Source: Acidobacteriota bacterium
GTDB lineage: Bacteria; Acidobacteriota; Terriglobia; Acidiferrales; UBA7541
Length of the DNA: 34,521 nucleotides
NCBI GenBank assembly: GCA_003223215.1
Contig: QHYH01000186.1
Coordinates: forward strand, 1-34,521
Reading direction: 5' to 3'
Position numbers and translations under genes: made by a program. The notes beneath the pieces are model-generated. The model was not told the DNA's origin, did no database searches, and saw nothing but the letters and a program-made list of their open reading frames with translations. Below, piece after piece: positions 7,061-14,534 of this stretch (its first letter is position 1; the number at the start of each line of letters is the position of its first letter).

Positions 7061-7303
7061 CACACTCTCCTTATGCAGCCTGCATCGACCACGAAGCAAC
7101 CGAGCCACGTTCACCACATGTTCAGCGCCCGGCCGCTCGTCTGGAAACGATGCGGAAAACGTCAAGGGAGAAACTAGGTCCGGCATCCGCCACAAAGACG
7201 TAAACACCGGTTCGCCACGCCTTTAGAGTAGTTCGCGGAGATGACCTGCCAATTCATTGTCGCCCAAGCTCCACAGGCGTTTTTCTTTCGGGCAATGAAA
7301 GCT

Positions 7304-7564
7304 TTACTCCGCCACTGTAGGTTGGGGCTTCTCTACGGCAACTACCACCACGTGCTTCAGGGGCGAACCGGAGAACTCATGACTCACTTCAACTACCTTG
7401 AACTTACCTCCTTTTAGTTCAATCTTCTCGCCCGTGCGTGGCGTTGTCGCTACCGAGACGCCCTGCAGCCTTACGATCGTACCGCTCGAAGCCGTGACCT
7501 CCACGATTCTCAACTCGGCTTCGGGTACCTGATTTGTCGCGACCTTCTCTATCTGTCCAGCCAT
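7304..7564 (-). CDS. Small hypothetical protein (86 aa), beta-rich
   Basis: 86 aa starting MAGQIEKVATNQVPEAELRI. The start at 7564 follows AAAGGAGAACC with good spacing. The sequence alternates short hydrophobic strands with polar turns (LRIVEVTASSGTIVRLQGVS, then GEKIELKGGKFKVVEVSHEF, then LKHVVVVAVEK), suggesting a small beta barrel. It has no signal peptide, membrane segment or Cys residues. I do not recognise the family. It lies 159 bp downstream of the TonB-like gene on the same strand, so it could be read from the same promoter, and 243 bp ahead of the NnrS start. It is likely a real gene because of the ribosome site and coding-like composition. Confidence 0.6.
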   Translation of the reverse strand: MAGQIEKVATNQVPEAELRIVEVTASSGTIVRLQGVSVATTPRTGEKIELKGGKFKVVEVSHEFSGSPLKHVVVVAVEKPQPTVAE

Positions 7565-7723
7565 GTGACTTGGTTCTCCTTTGGATCGCATGGATCTATC
7601 CTTTCCAGGTTGCGAAAGCCTTTGAGCCAGCCCACTGGTTCGTGACTCGGGCTGCGACCGGTCGCGTCAGCAACTTGCACTTAACCCGTTCCTGCGATGC
7701 TCCACCCTTTCCATCCGAACCTG

Positions 7724-8629
7724 TTATTGCTGCTGTCCCAGCTGGAAGGTGATTGTCACGATCATTTGGACGGCGATCGGCTGATCGTTCAAATACGTCG
7801 GTTCATACTTCCATTTCTTCAACGCATCGAGTGCGGCTTGATACAGGAGGGGCGGTCCGGAGACGACCTTCATCTCTATGACGTTCCCTTGTTCATCCAA
7901 AACTGCGTCGATCTGCACCTGACCCTGAATGTGCACTTGCCGCGCGAGTGGCGGATATTCGGGTTGTACTTTTACGATTATTTTCGGCGGTCGTACGTGC
8001 CCACCAACGCGTATGGGACCTTTCGGTTTAACGGAGGGAGGCGGGGGAACAGGCCTCGCTGCGGTATTCAGCACTCCACCAATCACTCCGCCGAGCACTC
8101 CACCCATTTGCCCACCGGGCACACCGCCTGGCACTCCGCCGGCTACTCCACCAAAACTATCCGGTTCCAGAGGCGCTTCCTTGATCTCCGCAATGTGCTT
8201 CGGGATTACGGTCGGTGCCAAGAGTTTCCCCGCATTCATGAGCGTGTGGTGGACAACCTTCGACTTGATCACTGCGCCGGTCGCAGGCGGGGGAGGGGGA
8301 GGTGGTGGTGGTGGTGCAACCAGCATTGTCGACGCAAATTGTTTGATGTTGAGAGGGTCTGCAAAATAGAGTCCTGCGAGGATTACTCCGGCGATGACTC
8401 CCACGTGCAGCAACACCGCGATTGCGCCACTCAGCGTTCGCGAACCAGTCTTCATGTGGTTTTCTTCGAGAAGAATGGCCTTTGAAAACTCAAATGCCGG
8501 TTTGATTTTGCGCTGAACGTCGGGCTTTGGAGCAGGCCTTCCAAGAGGGGCGGTTTCCACTACATGCCCAGGAACACGATTCATTGGCGCGCTGGGTTCA
8601 TGCCGCTCTGCTACGGATTGTTCTCTCAT
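7724..8629 (-). CDS. TonB-like energy transducer with poly-Pro and Gly-Gly-Val linker
   Basis: 301 aa from MREQSVAERHEP. The cytoplasmic N-terminus runs to about residue 65, one membrane helix spans about 66-90 (LSGAIAVLLHVGVIAGVILA), and a run of ten Pro lies at 106-115. A periplasmic linker has GGV/GGVP repeats (160-187), and a TonB C-terminal domain covers about 215-298 (IIVKVQPEYPPLARQ, then GNVIEMKVVSGPPLLYQAAL, then KKWKYEP). TonB passes proton-motive force to outer-membrane receptors. No ExbB/ExbD is present here. The start at 8629 has an AAGGAGTGG site; an in-frame extension to an ATG at 8752 corresponds to the leader frame behind the shared promoter. Its first 33 nt are about 79 percent identical to the start of the Hsp20 gene. 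Confidence 0.86.
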   Translation of the reverse strand: MREQSVAERHEPSAPMNRVPGHVVETAPLGRPAPKPDVQRKIKPAFEFSKAILLEENHMKTGSRTLSGAIAVLLHVGVIAGVILAGLYFADPLNIKQFASTMLVAPPPPPPPPPPATGAVIKSKVVHHTLMNAGKLLAPTVIPKHIAEIKEAPLEPDSFGGVAGGVPGGVPGGQMGGVLGGVIGGVLNTAARPVPPPPSVKPKGPIRVGGHVRPPKIIVKVQPEYPPLARQVHIQGQVQIDAVLDEQGNVIEMKVVSGPPLLYQAALDALKKWKYEPTYLNDQPIAVQMIVTITFQLGQQQ

Positions 8630-8797
8630 GGTCCACTCCTTTTGCTCTTCTTGCCCCGAGCAGCTTCTTCGTCGCGAACTGCATGACCGAAAAGACGGCT
8701 TCCATGGCGACCGGGCCGGCAGCGGATTGGCACGCTCTGATGGTTTCTCCATGACGGTTGTTATTTTGAACCGCGGGCAACTGATGACAATGGGTCG

Positions 8798-8825
8798 TTT
8801 ATACCCTCAAGGGAGACCGCTGTAA
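8798..8825 (-). promoter_or_regulatory. Shared promoter cassette, copy A (drives the TonB-like gene)
   Basis: On the minus strand TTACAG (8825-8820), a 16-bp spacer and TATAAA (8803-8798) are followed by CGACCCATTGTCAT. Further down, ACAACCGTCATGGA (ending in the ATG at 8752) aligns with the leader start of the other copies, but the first leader ATG reads TAA here. The cassette lies about 45 bp before that ATG and about 170 bp before the likely true start at 8629. Confidence 0.75.
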
Positions 8826-8857
8826 TGTCCTGAGGTGATGAAGGATTTCGCTAGGTA

Positions 8858-8900
8858 AGTTCCGCCAACAATCATCCGTTGATTCTTTGTCGGCGGAACT
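8858..8900. repeat. Imperfect 43-bp palindrome AGTTCCGCC...GGCGGAACT
   Basis: AGTTCCGCC (8858-8866) and GGCGGAACT (8892-8900) are perfect reverse complements. Inside them ACAA and TTGT can extend the stem after a one-base mismatch. It lies 86 bp beyond the stop codon of the PAS-LuxR gene (minus strand) and upstream of promoter copy A. No U-run follows on either strand, so it may be a Rho-independent-like stop, an mRNA stabiliser, or an operator. Apart from this and the promoter, the 356-bp gap 8630-8985 shows nothing else. Confidence 0.45.
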
Positions 8901-8985
8901 ACTGCGCCGGGTGATTGCGGCAAACATCGGAGGCTGATTCAGGTGGTGGTTTGAAAAGAGGCTCGACCGCAGGAATTCAAAACGA

Positions 8986-9639
8986 TTAGAGAAGTCTCCG
9001 CTGCATGGCGTGCGTGACTGCCTCTAGGCGGTTGTGGGTGTGGAGTTTCTGATTGATGTGGTGCAAATGGTTGCGCAGGGTTTGCAATGTTATTTTCAGC
9101 CTGCGCGCAATCTCCGCCGCGTTTTTGCCTGTCGAAAACATGCGCAAAATCTCTATCTCGTGTTCGGAAAGAGGAGTGATTGGCACTGGATTCAACGCCA
9201 CTTCTTGTATGTTGGACAGTTGACGCGAAACATCAATCATTTTGTGCAGGAGGACTTCGTTCTTCTTGCCTTCGGTGATGTCGTGTGCGAGATGCACGAT
9301 GAGACGCCGATGATTCCGAGGGTTTTCAAAAACTAGAATAGAGACACTCACCCAGAGGCGCCGCCCAGAACGGATTTTCACTTGCAAATCAAAATTTGGG
9401 ATTTCCAGGTGCTTTTCAGCGCGATGACAGATGCTGCAATTCTCACCACACATCTCGTTGCCCAAAGGCCCCAGCCCTTGCAAGACACTTCCGCAAGTCT
9501 TGTTGATAGCTTCTTTGGCCGTATAGCCGAACAATTTTTCTGCGGCCTTATTCCACGAACAGATCTCACCCTGATCGGTGACCGCGAAAGCGGCGTCAGA
9601 CGTTCCCTCCAGCAGATTGAATAGCTCAATTTCCAACAT
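8986..9639 (-). CDS. PAS-domain LuxR-type transcriptional regulator with a Cys-rich loop
   Basis: 217 aa. A PAS domain covers about residues 8-122 (SDAAFAVTDQGEICSWNKAA, then LFGYTAKEAINKTCG, and LIVHLAHDITEGKK at the end). A LuxR/GerE helix-turn-helix covers about 157-213 (LSEHEIEILRMFSTGKNAAE, then IARRLKITLQTLRNHLHHIN). Inside the PAS domain, Cys49, Cys64, Cys68 and Cys71 with His72 cluster in a loop (GNEMCGENCSICH), which could hold a metal or act as a redox switch. There is no receiver domain. The regulator is transcribed away from the flavin reductase/GAPDH genes across a gap with a degenerate copy of the shared promoter. It is the best local candidate for a sensor of oxygen, NO or redox state, by inference. 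Confidence 0.85.
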   Translation of the reverse strand: MLEIELFNLLEGTSDAAFAVTDQGEICSWNKAAEKLFGYTAKEAINKTCGSVLQGLGPLGNEMCGENCSICHRAEKHLEIPNFDLQVKIRSGRRLWVSVSILVFENPRNHRRLIVHLAHDITEGKKNEVLLHKMIDVSRQLSNIQEVALNPVPITPLSEHEIEILRMFSTGKNAAEIARRLKITLQTLRNHLHHINQKLHTHNRLEAVTHAMQRRLL

Positions 9640-9651
9640 CGTCGAGCTCCT

Positions 9652-9680
9652 ATGACGGTTGTCTTCATTGGCGGTACAAA
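9652..9680 (+). promoter_or_regulatory. Shared promoter cassette, degenerate copy H (ahead of flavin reductase/GAPDH)
   Basis: ATGACG (9652-9657), a 17-bp spacer and TACAAA (9675-9680), followed by CGGATTATTG and then ACCGTTCGAA. It most resembles copy G (ATGACA, TACAAA, CGGACCATTG). There is no leader ATG at the fixed distance. The reductase start lies about 140 bp downstream. Confidence 0.45.
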
Positions 9681-9820
9681 CGGATTATTGAGCCAAGAGA
9701 CCGTTCGAATCATTCTAGCACTGGTGTTATCAGACCAAGACGATATCGGATGCGGCGCTCAGTCCGCGAAGGCTACGGACAAGAATTGCAGCGGCGGGTC
9801 CGGTTGGAAGGGTTTTTTCT

Positions 9821-10543
9821 ATGACGACCTACCAGAGTCGACTCAGGGGCCGTGAAGAAGTTGCCGAAGGCACAATGGCCTTCCATCTGGAAAAGCCCGC
9901 GGGCTTCCAGTTCAAGGCGGGGCAATATGTCGACATATCGCTGATCAATCCACCCGAGACGGATTCGCAGGGCATCATCAGGAGTTTCTCCATTGCGAGC
10001 GCACCCTACGAGAATGAACTCCTCGTTGTAACTCGAATGCGCAACAGTGCCTTCAAGCGGGTCCTGTCAGTCCTTCCGCTCGGAACCGAGGTGAAGCTCG
10101 AGGGCCCGATGGGCTCTTTCACCCTCCACAAGAACCGCGTGAAGGCCGCGGTCTTCCTGGCCGGCGGAATTGGCATTACACCTTTTCTATCGATGATCCG
10201 CCAGGCTGCCGAGGAAAAATTCCCTCAGCTGCTTTATCTCTTCTATTCCAACCGGCGCCCCAAGGACGCCGCATTTCTCAAGGATTTGGAGGTTCTCTCC
10301 CAACTGAATGGGAATTGCGCTTTCATTCCTTCAATGAGCGAAATGGATAAATCTAAGCTGGACTGGCAGGGAGAGCGCGGCTTTATCAACCGCGAAATGC
10401 TGTTGCGGCACATGGACGGCCTAAAGGGACCGATCTATTACGTCGCGGGACCTCCCGCCATGGTTGCGGCAATGCGAGAAATGCTCACAAATGCAGGGGT
10501 CGAGGAAGACGATATCCGTACGGAGGAATTCGGTGGGTATTGA
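9821..10543 (+). CDS. FAD/NAD(P)-binding oxidoreductase (ferredoxin-NADP reductase-like)
   Basis: 240 aa with the two-domain flavoprotein reductase fold. The FAD part has FKAGQYVDISLI, the flavin motif RSFSIAS (residues 54-60) and GPMGSF. The NAD(P) part has FLAGGIGITPFLSMIR (113-127), YLFYSNRRPKDAAF, and YYVAGPPAMVAAMREML. It ends in EEFGGY, an aromatic C-terminus of the type that stacks on the flavin. No ferredoxin domain or CxxC cluster is attached, so it must pass electrons to a separate carrier. The ATG at 9821 follows GGAAGGG. GAPDH is 109 bp downstream on the same strand, so both may be made together. The electron acceptor is unknown. Confidence 0.85.
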   Translation: MTTYQSRLRGREEVAEGTMAFHLEKPAGFQFKAGQYVDISLINPPETDSQGIIRSFSIASAPYENELLVVTRMRNSAFKRVLSVLPLGTEVKLEGPMGSFTLHKNRVKAAVFLAGGIGITPFLSMIRQAAEEKFPQLLYLFYSNRRPKDAAFLKDLEVLSQLNGNCAFIPSMSEMDKSKLDWQGERGFINREMLLRHMDGLKGPIYYVAGPPAMVAAMREMLTNAGVEEDDIRTEEFGGY

Positions 10544-10652
10544 TTGCGGCTTGTGGCGGAGAAGTTCGGTTTTACTGCCGCCACCGTCGTGGAACCAGGC
10601 TTTGGTCTTACCGACAAGGTGATTCCAGCCTCATAAAGATCGGAGAGCAAAA

Positions 10653-11657
10653 ATGTCAGTCAAGATCGGGATCAACGGGTTCGGTCGAATCGGTCGGAAC
10701 ATTTTTCGAGCCTCGCTCGGAGATTCTTCCATTGAAATAGTGGCGGTGAACGACGTCACCGATCCTAAAACCCTGGCGCATCTTCTGAAATACGACTCGA
10801 TTCTAGGAAACCTGCCGAACACTGTAGCGGCGGGTGTGGACTCGATTTATGTCGATAATAAGTCGACCAAGGTTTTCAAAATGAGCGATCCAGCCGAGAT
10901 TGACTGGTCATCGGTCGGCGCGCAGATCGTGATTGAAGCCACGGGGCATTTCACCAAAGGCGCGGGTGCGCGCACGCACCTCCGAGGCACCGTGAAAAAG
11001 GTCATCATTTCGGCGCCATCGAGTGAACCTGACCTAACGGTTGTGCTGGGAGTCAATGACAAGGCATACGATCCGGTGAAGCACAATGTGATTTCGAACG
11101 CCTCGTGTACCACAAACTGTTTGGCTCCCGTCGCCAAGGTTCTACAGCACAACTTCGGAATCGTCAGCGGCATGATGACGACTGTCCACTCTTATACGAA
11201 CGACCAGCGGCTGCTTGATCTTCCGCACAAGGACTTGCGGCGGGGCCGTGCCGCGGCGCTTTCCATCATTCCGACGTCTACAGGGGCAGCCAAGGCCCTG
11301 CATCTGGTGATTCCCGAGTTGGAGGGCAGGCTTTACGGCTACTCGCTGCGGGTGCCAACGCCCGACGTCAGCATCGTGGACCTGACGGTGATGACGGAGA
11401 GGCCGACGACGGCGGAAAGTGTCAACGCTGCTTTCCGCAAGGCAGCCGAAGGTCCTATGAAAGGCATACTGGCCCTAAGTGAAGAGGAACTCGTCTCGAT
11501 CGACTTCCGCGGGAATCCGAATTCCGCGATCGTAGATGTTGCATATTCGCATGTAGTCAGAACGAACTGCGTTAAGGTCGTGGCATGGTACGACAATGAG
11601 TGGGGTTTTTCGTGTCGTTGCCGCGACTTGGTACACCTTCTGGCTAAGAACCTTTGA
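10653..11657 (+). CDS. gap: Glyceraldehyde-3-phosphate dehydrogenase, type I
   Basis: 334 aa. The Rossmann start IGINGFGRIGRNIFRA and VAVNDVTDP (Asp34, the NAD-selecting acidic residue) precede the catalytic ISNASCTTNCLAPVAKV with Cys152, and MMTTVHSYTNDQRLLDLPHK with the catalytic His. The substrate-binding stretch ALSIIPTSTGAAKAL is intact. The C-terminal signature WYDNEWGFSCRCRDL has Cys321 where most enzymes have the Asn that contacts the nicotinamide; a second Cys follows at 323. The enzyme oxidises glyceraldehyde-3-phosphate in glycolysis, or runs in reverse. The start at 10653 has a GGAGAG site. No pgk or tpi follows, so this is a stand-alone copy within a redox cluster. Confidence 0.93.
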   Translation: MSVKIGINGFGRIGRNIFRASLGDSSIEIVAVNDVTDPKTLAHLLKYDSILGNLPNTVAAGVDSIYVDNKSTKVFKMSDPAEIDWSSVGAQIVIEATGHFTKGAGARTHLRGTVKKVIISAPSSEPDLTVVLGVNDKAYDPVKHNVISNASCTTNCLAPVAKVLQHNFGIVSGMMTTVHSYTNDQRLLDLPHKDLRRGRAAALSIIPTSTGAAKALHLVIPELEGRLYGYSLRVPTPDVSIVDLTVMTERPTTAESVNAAFRKAAEGPMKGILALSEEELVSIDFRGNPNSAIVDVAYSHVVRTNCVKVVAWYDNEWGFSCRCRDLVHLLAKNL

Positions 11658-11728
11658 CGCGCAGCGCCTTCCAAGGACGTAACTCCCCTCGCGCAGATGG
11701 AGGAGTTCCGTTGGTCGGGAGAATTTCT

Positions 11729-12106
11729 ATGACTTTCGCATCAGCAGATATTTTGGGCCGTCATCTTAGGCCGCTTTGCTCACGGGACAACCATGCAATG
11801 AAGTACGAATCCAGCGGCTCCTCGTCAAACAATGCCGGGAACCAAGCGGCGTACCATTGCGGCTTCATGGGTTGCAGTGTTCGATACAATTTGGTCGACG
11901 GATACTACATGCTCATCGGAATGCCCGACCACGCGAACCCTGTCGACGAGCCTGGTGTAAATACTAGGACGTGTCCCAGACACGGTTGCTGGTTGTACCG
12001 GCGCGAGAATGTTACTGCCAAACCGGGTGCTCTTTGGTGTTGTGGCGTCGAAGGCTGCGACTACCGTTACCAGGCCAACACAAAGGGCGATTGGGTAAGA
12101 ACCTGA
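11729..12106 (+). CDS. Cys-rich protein with three C-x4-C knuckles (putative zinc-binding)
   Basis: 125 aa from the ATG at 11729 (GGGAG site); a later ATG at 11801 is possible, and the frame is open back to 11654. The protein has C44-x4-C49, C82-x4-C87 and C105-x4-C110. The first and last knuckles sit in repeated sequence, HCGFMGCSVRY and CCGVEGCDYRYQ, so the protein probably arose by internal duplication. The middle one reads CPRHGCWLYRRE. Such pairs usually hold zinc in short ribbons. I do not recognise a named family. It lies 71 bp after GAPDH and could share its message. The next gene starts 247 bp further on, in a stretch where I see no other feature. Confidence 0.62.
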   Translation: MTFASADILGRHLRPLCSRDNHAMKYESSGSSSNNAGNQAAYHCGFMGCSVRYNLVDGYYMLIGMPDHANPVDEPGVNTRTCPRHGCWLYRRENVTAKPGALWCCGVEGCDYRYQANTKGDWVRT

Positions 12107-12353
12107 TAACGATGGGCAAAAGCGGACGCGACCGCGTTCGAGAGGGCAGCCGGAAGTAGCGTGGCAGAACCGTTGGCTGGGCCCGCAGAGCTGGCGACCT
12201 CCGCATTTTCAATCCTCTAGATATCAATTCGTTCAAACCGTTGATTCCGTACTCTATTTTCTAATTGTCGTGATTCAACCGCGCCGCCTAAAAGAGATGT
12301 TGTGGCTAGTGGATGCGCGGCAGAGTTGAAGAAAAGAAGTGCGGAGAAAAACT

Positions 12354-12836
12354 ATGAAAGAAACGACGCTGTTTTATCCTGGGGGTGAGGCGACGCATTC
12401 TTCAAACACGGCGCTTCGACATGGCAGGAATGAAGGTCGAAAAGCCCTGATGCTCGCCACCGACATTGGTGCTTCCCAATGTATCGGTGAAGCACTCGAC
12501 CGATGCGGGTTTGAGCCAGTGTTGCTCTCCACGGTTGCCGAATTGCGATCCTGGATTCGAAAATCGGACATCTCGGTACTGGTTTGCGAAGAAGTTCTTC
12601 GTGACGGCAATTACAAGGAAGTTCTACGAGTTTCTTGTGGTGTGGGAGGCCACATTCCGGTGGTGGTCTTCTCGCGGCTCGGAGAGTGGGATCACTATCT
12701 GGAAGCAATACGACTGGGTGCATTTGATTGTCTGCGCTATCCGTTCCGCACCGGCGAACTGCGATGGGTCGTCAACCGAGCGTTGCAGGAGCGAGGTATG
12801 AGCTGTCCTGGTGAAAACCGAACGACGCGTGGTTGA
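12354..12836 (+). CDS. Pseudo-receiver protein (CheY-like fold, phospho-acceptor Asp replaced by Glu)
   Basis: 160 aa. From about residue 29 (KALMLATDIGASQCIGEALD) the sequence follows a CheY-like receiver. The strand at the phospho-site reads ISVLVCEEVLRDG, placing Glu79 where the phosphorylated Asp should be. PVVVFSRLGEWDHYLEAIRL and GAFDCLRYPFRTGELRWVVN give the last strands and helix, but the conserved Lys before Pro is Tyr. The acidic pair near the first strand is weak (TD). No output domain follows. It is therefore likely a phosphorylation-independent receiver, possibly a permanent phospho-mimic. The start at 12354 is chosen over 12339 because the sequence between looks untranslated; the ribosome site is GGAG. 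It is followed after 19 bp by a similar protein. Confidence 0.7.
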   Translation: MKETTLFYPGGEATHSSNTALRHGRNEGRKALMLATDIGASQCIGEALDRCGFEPVLLSTVAELRSWIRKSDISVLVCEEVLRDGNYKEVLRVSCGVGGHIPVVVFSRLGEWDHYLEAIRLGAFDCLRYPFRTGELRWVVNRALQERGMSCPGENRTTRG

Positions 12837-12855
12837 ACGGGAAAGGAGAAATAGT

Positions 12856-13338
12856 ATGAGTGTCGTAGGAGTAGAAGTTCTGCTTGTGGGCCCGAGGGCG
12901 AGGGGCTCCTCGCAACTGCTGCAGTGGCTGGGCAGCCGCGAATGTGAGTGTCACTTCGCGACCACCTGCAAAGAAGCTTGCGCTCTACTATCCCGCTCCG
13001 GCTACGATCTTGTACTCAGTGAGTACGACCTACCCGATCGGGCGGCGTATCCTCTCCTGGAGAAGCTCATCGGATCGACTACGACTTTATTCCTTTCCGC
13101 GATCGTGGAAAACGGCTTCCTGTGGGTTCCCGCGCTCCTACGTGGTAGGAGGTGGCTCGAGTCACACATGCTGCGACCGGGTGAGTTGCGCGAAGCGCTG
13201 AGTGATGTCCTGAAAGAAGTGAGACGCGACAAAGTGGAGAGCGAAGAGACGGCCTACGCGGTCACTCTTGGTGACGAGGTGGCGCTGGTGACAGTTGCAC
13301 CAGCACCAGGCGACGCTCGCAAATCGGACGAGTTTTGA
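12856..13338 (+). CDS. Second pseudo-receiver protein with Glu at the phospho-site
   Basis: 160 aa from MSVVGVEVLLVGP, start chosen for its AAAGGAG site. The fold again follows a receiver: VEVLLVGPRARGSSQLLQWL, then YDLVLSEYDLPDRAAYPLLE with Glu56 at the phospho-acceptor position, TTTLFLSAIVENG, and SHMLRPGELREALSDVLKEV with Arg in place of the conserved Lys. About 35 further residues form a charged tail. It shares the Asp-to-Glu change with its upstream neighbour but little other identity. The pair may be a two-protein regulatory unit without a kinase; no histidine kinase lies in the window. Copy G of the shared promoter lies just downstream. Confidence 0.68.
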   Translation: MSVVGVEVLLVGPRARGSSQLLQWLGSRECECHFATTCKEACALLSRSGYDLVLSEYDLPDRAAYPLLEKLIGSTTTLFLSAIVENGFLWVPALLRGRRWLESHMLRPGELREALSDVLKEVRRDKVESEETAYAVTLGDEVALVTVAPAPGDARKSDEF

Positions 13339-13389
13339 CGCGACATCTTCTCAAGCTCGATCGCGACTCGCAAACGTGCTCGTTGAGCC

Positions 13390-13417
13390 ATGACAAATGT
13401 TCTTTTGGAAGTACAAA
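13390..13417 (+). promoter_or_regulatory. Shared promoter cassette, copy G (drives SCO1/cytochrome oxidase genes)
   Basis: ATGACA (13390-13395), a 16-bp spacer and TACAAA (13412-13417) are followed by CGGACCATTGTCACC, identical over the ACGGACCATTG core to copy E. The leader ATG at 13452 lies exactly 40 nt after the first base of the -10 box, the same distance as in copies C, D, E and F. The SCO1 start is 230 bp downstream. Confidence 0.72.
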
Positions 13418-13451
13418 CGGACCATTGTCACCAGGACAGCTTGGTCTCAGG

Positions 13452-13565
13452 ATGCGAATCGAAATGGAGAACGAGATAGCTCTAGCAGTTCGAGGCCTGT
13501 TAGCCACAGGCGACTGCAGATTACGAAAGCACCGTGCAACGTTCATTGATCGAGACTGTAGGTGA
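13452..13565 (+). CDS. Short leader reading frame behind promoter copy G (37 aa)
   Basis: The frame opens MRIEMENEIALAVRG and stops at 13565, 81 bp before SCO1. The first residues match the leader behind copy E (MRTAMENE) and are similar to D (MRIAM) and F (MRVAM). There is no strong Shine-Dalgarno sequence. The conserved distance from the promoter argues that the start matters, but translation is not shown. Confidence 0.35.
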   Translation: MRIEMENEIALAVRGLLATGDCRLRKHRATFIDRDCR

Positions 13566-13646
13566 TTTAACGGATGATCCACTCCGGCCTTCATCACCTC
13601 AATCGGTCCTGTTCATTCGAACGGATGTTTGAGGGAGTTTAGCGAT

Positions 13647-14480
13647 ATGAGGCGGATTCTTTGTTTTCTTTCAAGGGCACTGGTCTTGTTCGTTTGCGCG
13701 CTTCCGACACAGCTCAAGGCGGAAGTCCCTATGCGTGTGGCTACTCAAAGCAGTCTCCCACCTCTGCTCCACGAAGTCGGAATCGATCAGAAACTGAACA
13801 ACCAAATTCCGTTGGATCTAATGTTTCGGGATGAGGCCGGAAACGATGTGAGGCTCGGACAATATTTCGGACAGAGGCCGGTCCTTCTGGTGCTCGCTTA
13901 TTACGATTGTCCGATGCTTTGCACGATTGTGCTGAACGGCGTGCTGCACAGCGTAAAAGAACTGAAATACAACATCGGCCGAGAGTTTGAAATCGTCACC
14001 GTCAGCTTCGATCCCACCGAGAAACCTTCCCTTGCTGCCGCAAAAAAGGCAATTTATGTCGGTCTCTACAATCGACCGAACGCTAGCGCAGGCTGGCATT
14101 TTCTGACCGGTGATGAGCCTTCGATTCGTGAACTGACACAGGCCGTAGGCTTCCGATACAACTACGATCCGCAAACCAAACAATACTTTCACGCCACGGG
14201 AATTATGGCGCTGACCCCGGGAGGCCGTCTCGCAAGATATTTCTACGGAATTCAATACCCAAGCGGGAATCTGCGTCTTGGATTGGTCGAGGCGTCAGAG
14301 GGAAAGATCGGATCGCCGGTGGATCAGGTTCTCTTGTACTGCTCGCAGTACGACCCCGCAACCGGGAAGTATAGCGTGATCGTTTCCCACGTGCTCAAAA
14401 TCGCTGCCGCAGCAACCGTTCTCTCGCTGGCTGGCCTGATCTTTGCAATGTCTCGCGTTCGCAAGCGCGCGGCGGCCTGA
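13647..14480 (+). CDS. SCO1/SenC-family copper chaperone
   Basis: 277 aa. An N-terminal signal or anchor (MRRILCFLSRALVLFVCALP) is followed by a thioredoxin-like SCO domain. The copper site is YYDCPMLCTIVLNGVL (Cys88 and Cys92), with the partner His in the later YFHATGIMALTPGGRLARY. A C-terminal helix (about residues 246-268, LKIAAAATVLSLAGLIF) anchors it, followed by a basic end. SCO proteins load copper into the CuA centre of cytochrome c oxidase subunit II, and that gene follows 54 bp downstream. The start at 13647 has an AGGGAG site; a TTG at 13629 is an in-frame alternative. It is the first gene behind promoter copy G and its leader. Confidence 0.88.
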   Translation: MRRILCFLSRALVLFVCALPTQLKAEVPMRVATQSSLPPLLHEVGIDQKLNNQIPLDLMFRDEAGNDVRLGQYFGQRPVLLVLAYYDCPMLCTIVLNGVLHSVKELKYNIGREFEIVTVSFDPTEKPSLAAAKKAIYVGLYNRPNASAGWHFLTGDEPSIRELTQAVGFRYNYDPQTKQYFHATGIMALTPGGRLARYFYGIQYPSGNLRLGLVEASEGKIGSPVDQVLLYCSQYDPATGKYSVIVSHVLKIAAAATVLSLAGLIFAMSRVRKRAAA

Positions 14481-14534
14481 ACCGCAAGTCCTGGGCAGCT
14501 TTTCCGGAAGAGTGAGGAGTAGTGCAGAAAAATC

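Noticed and set aside
9415-9450. CxxCH (CSICH) in the PAS-LuxR regulator as a c-type heme site
   Set aside because: The protein has no signal peptide and a DNA-binding domain, so it is cytoplasmic, where c-type heme is not attached.
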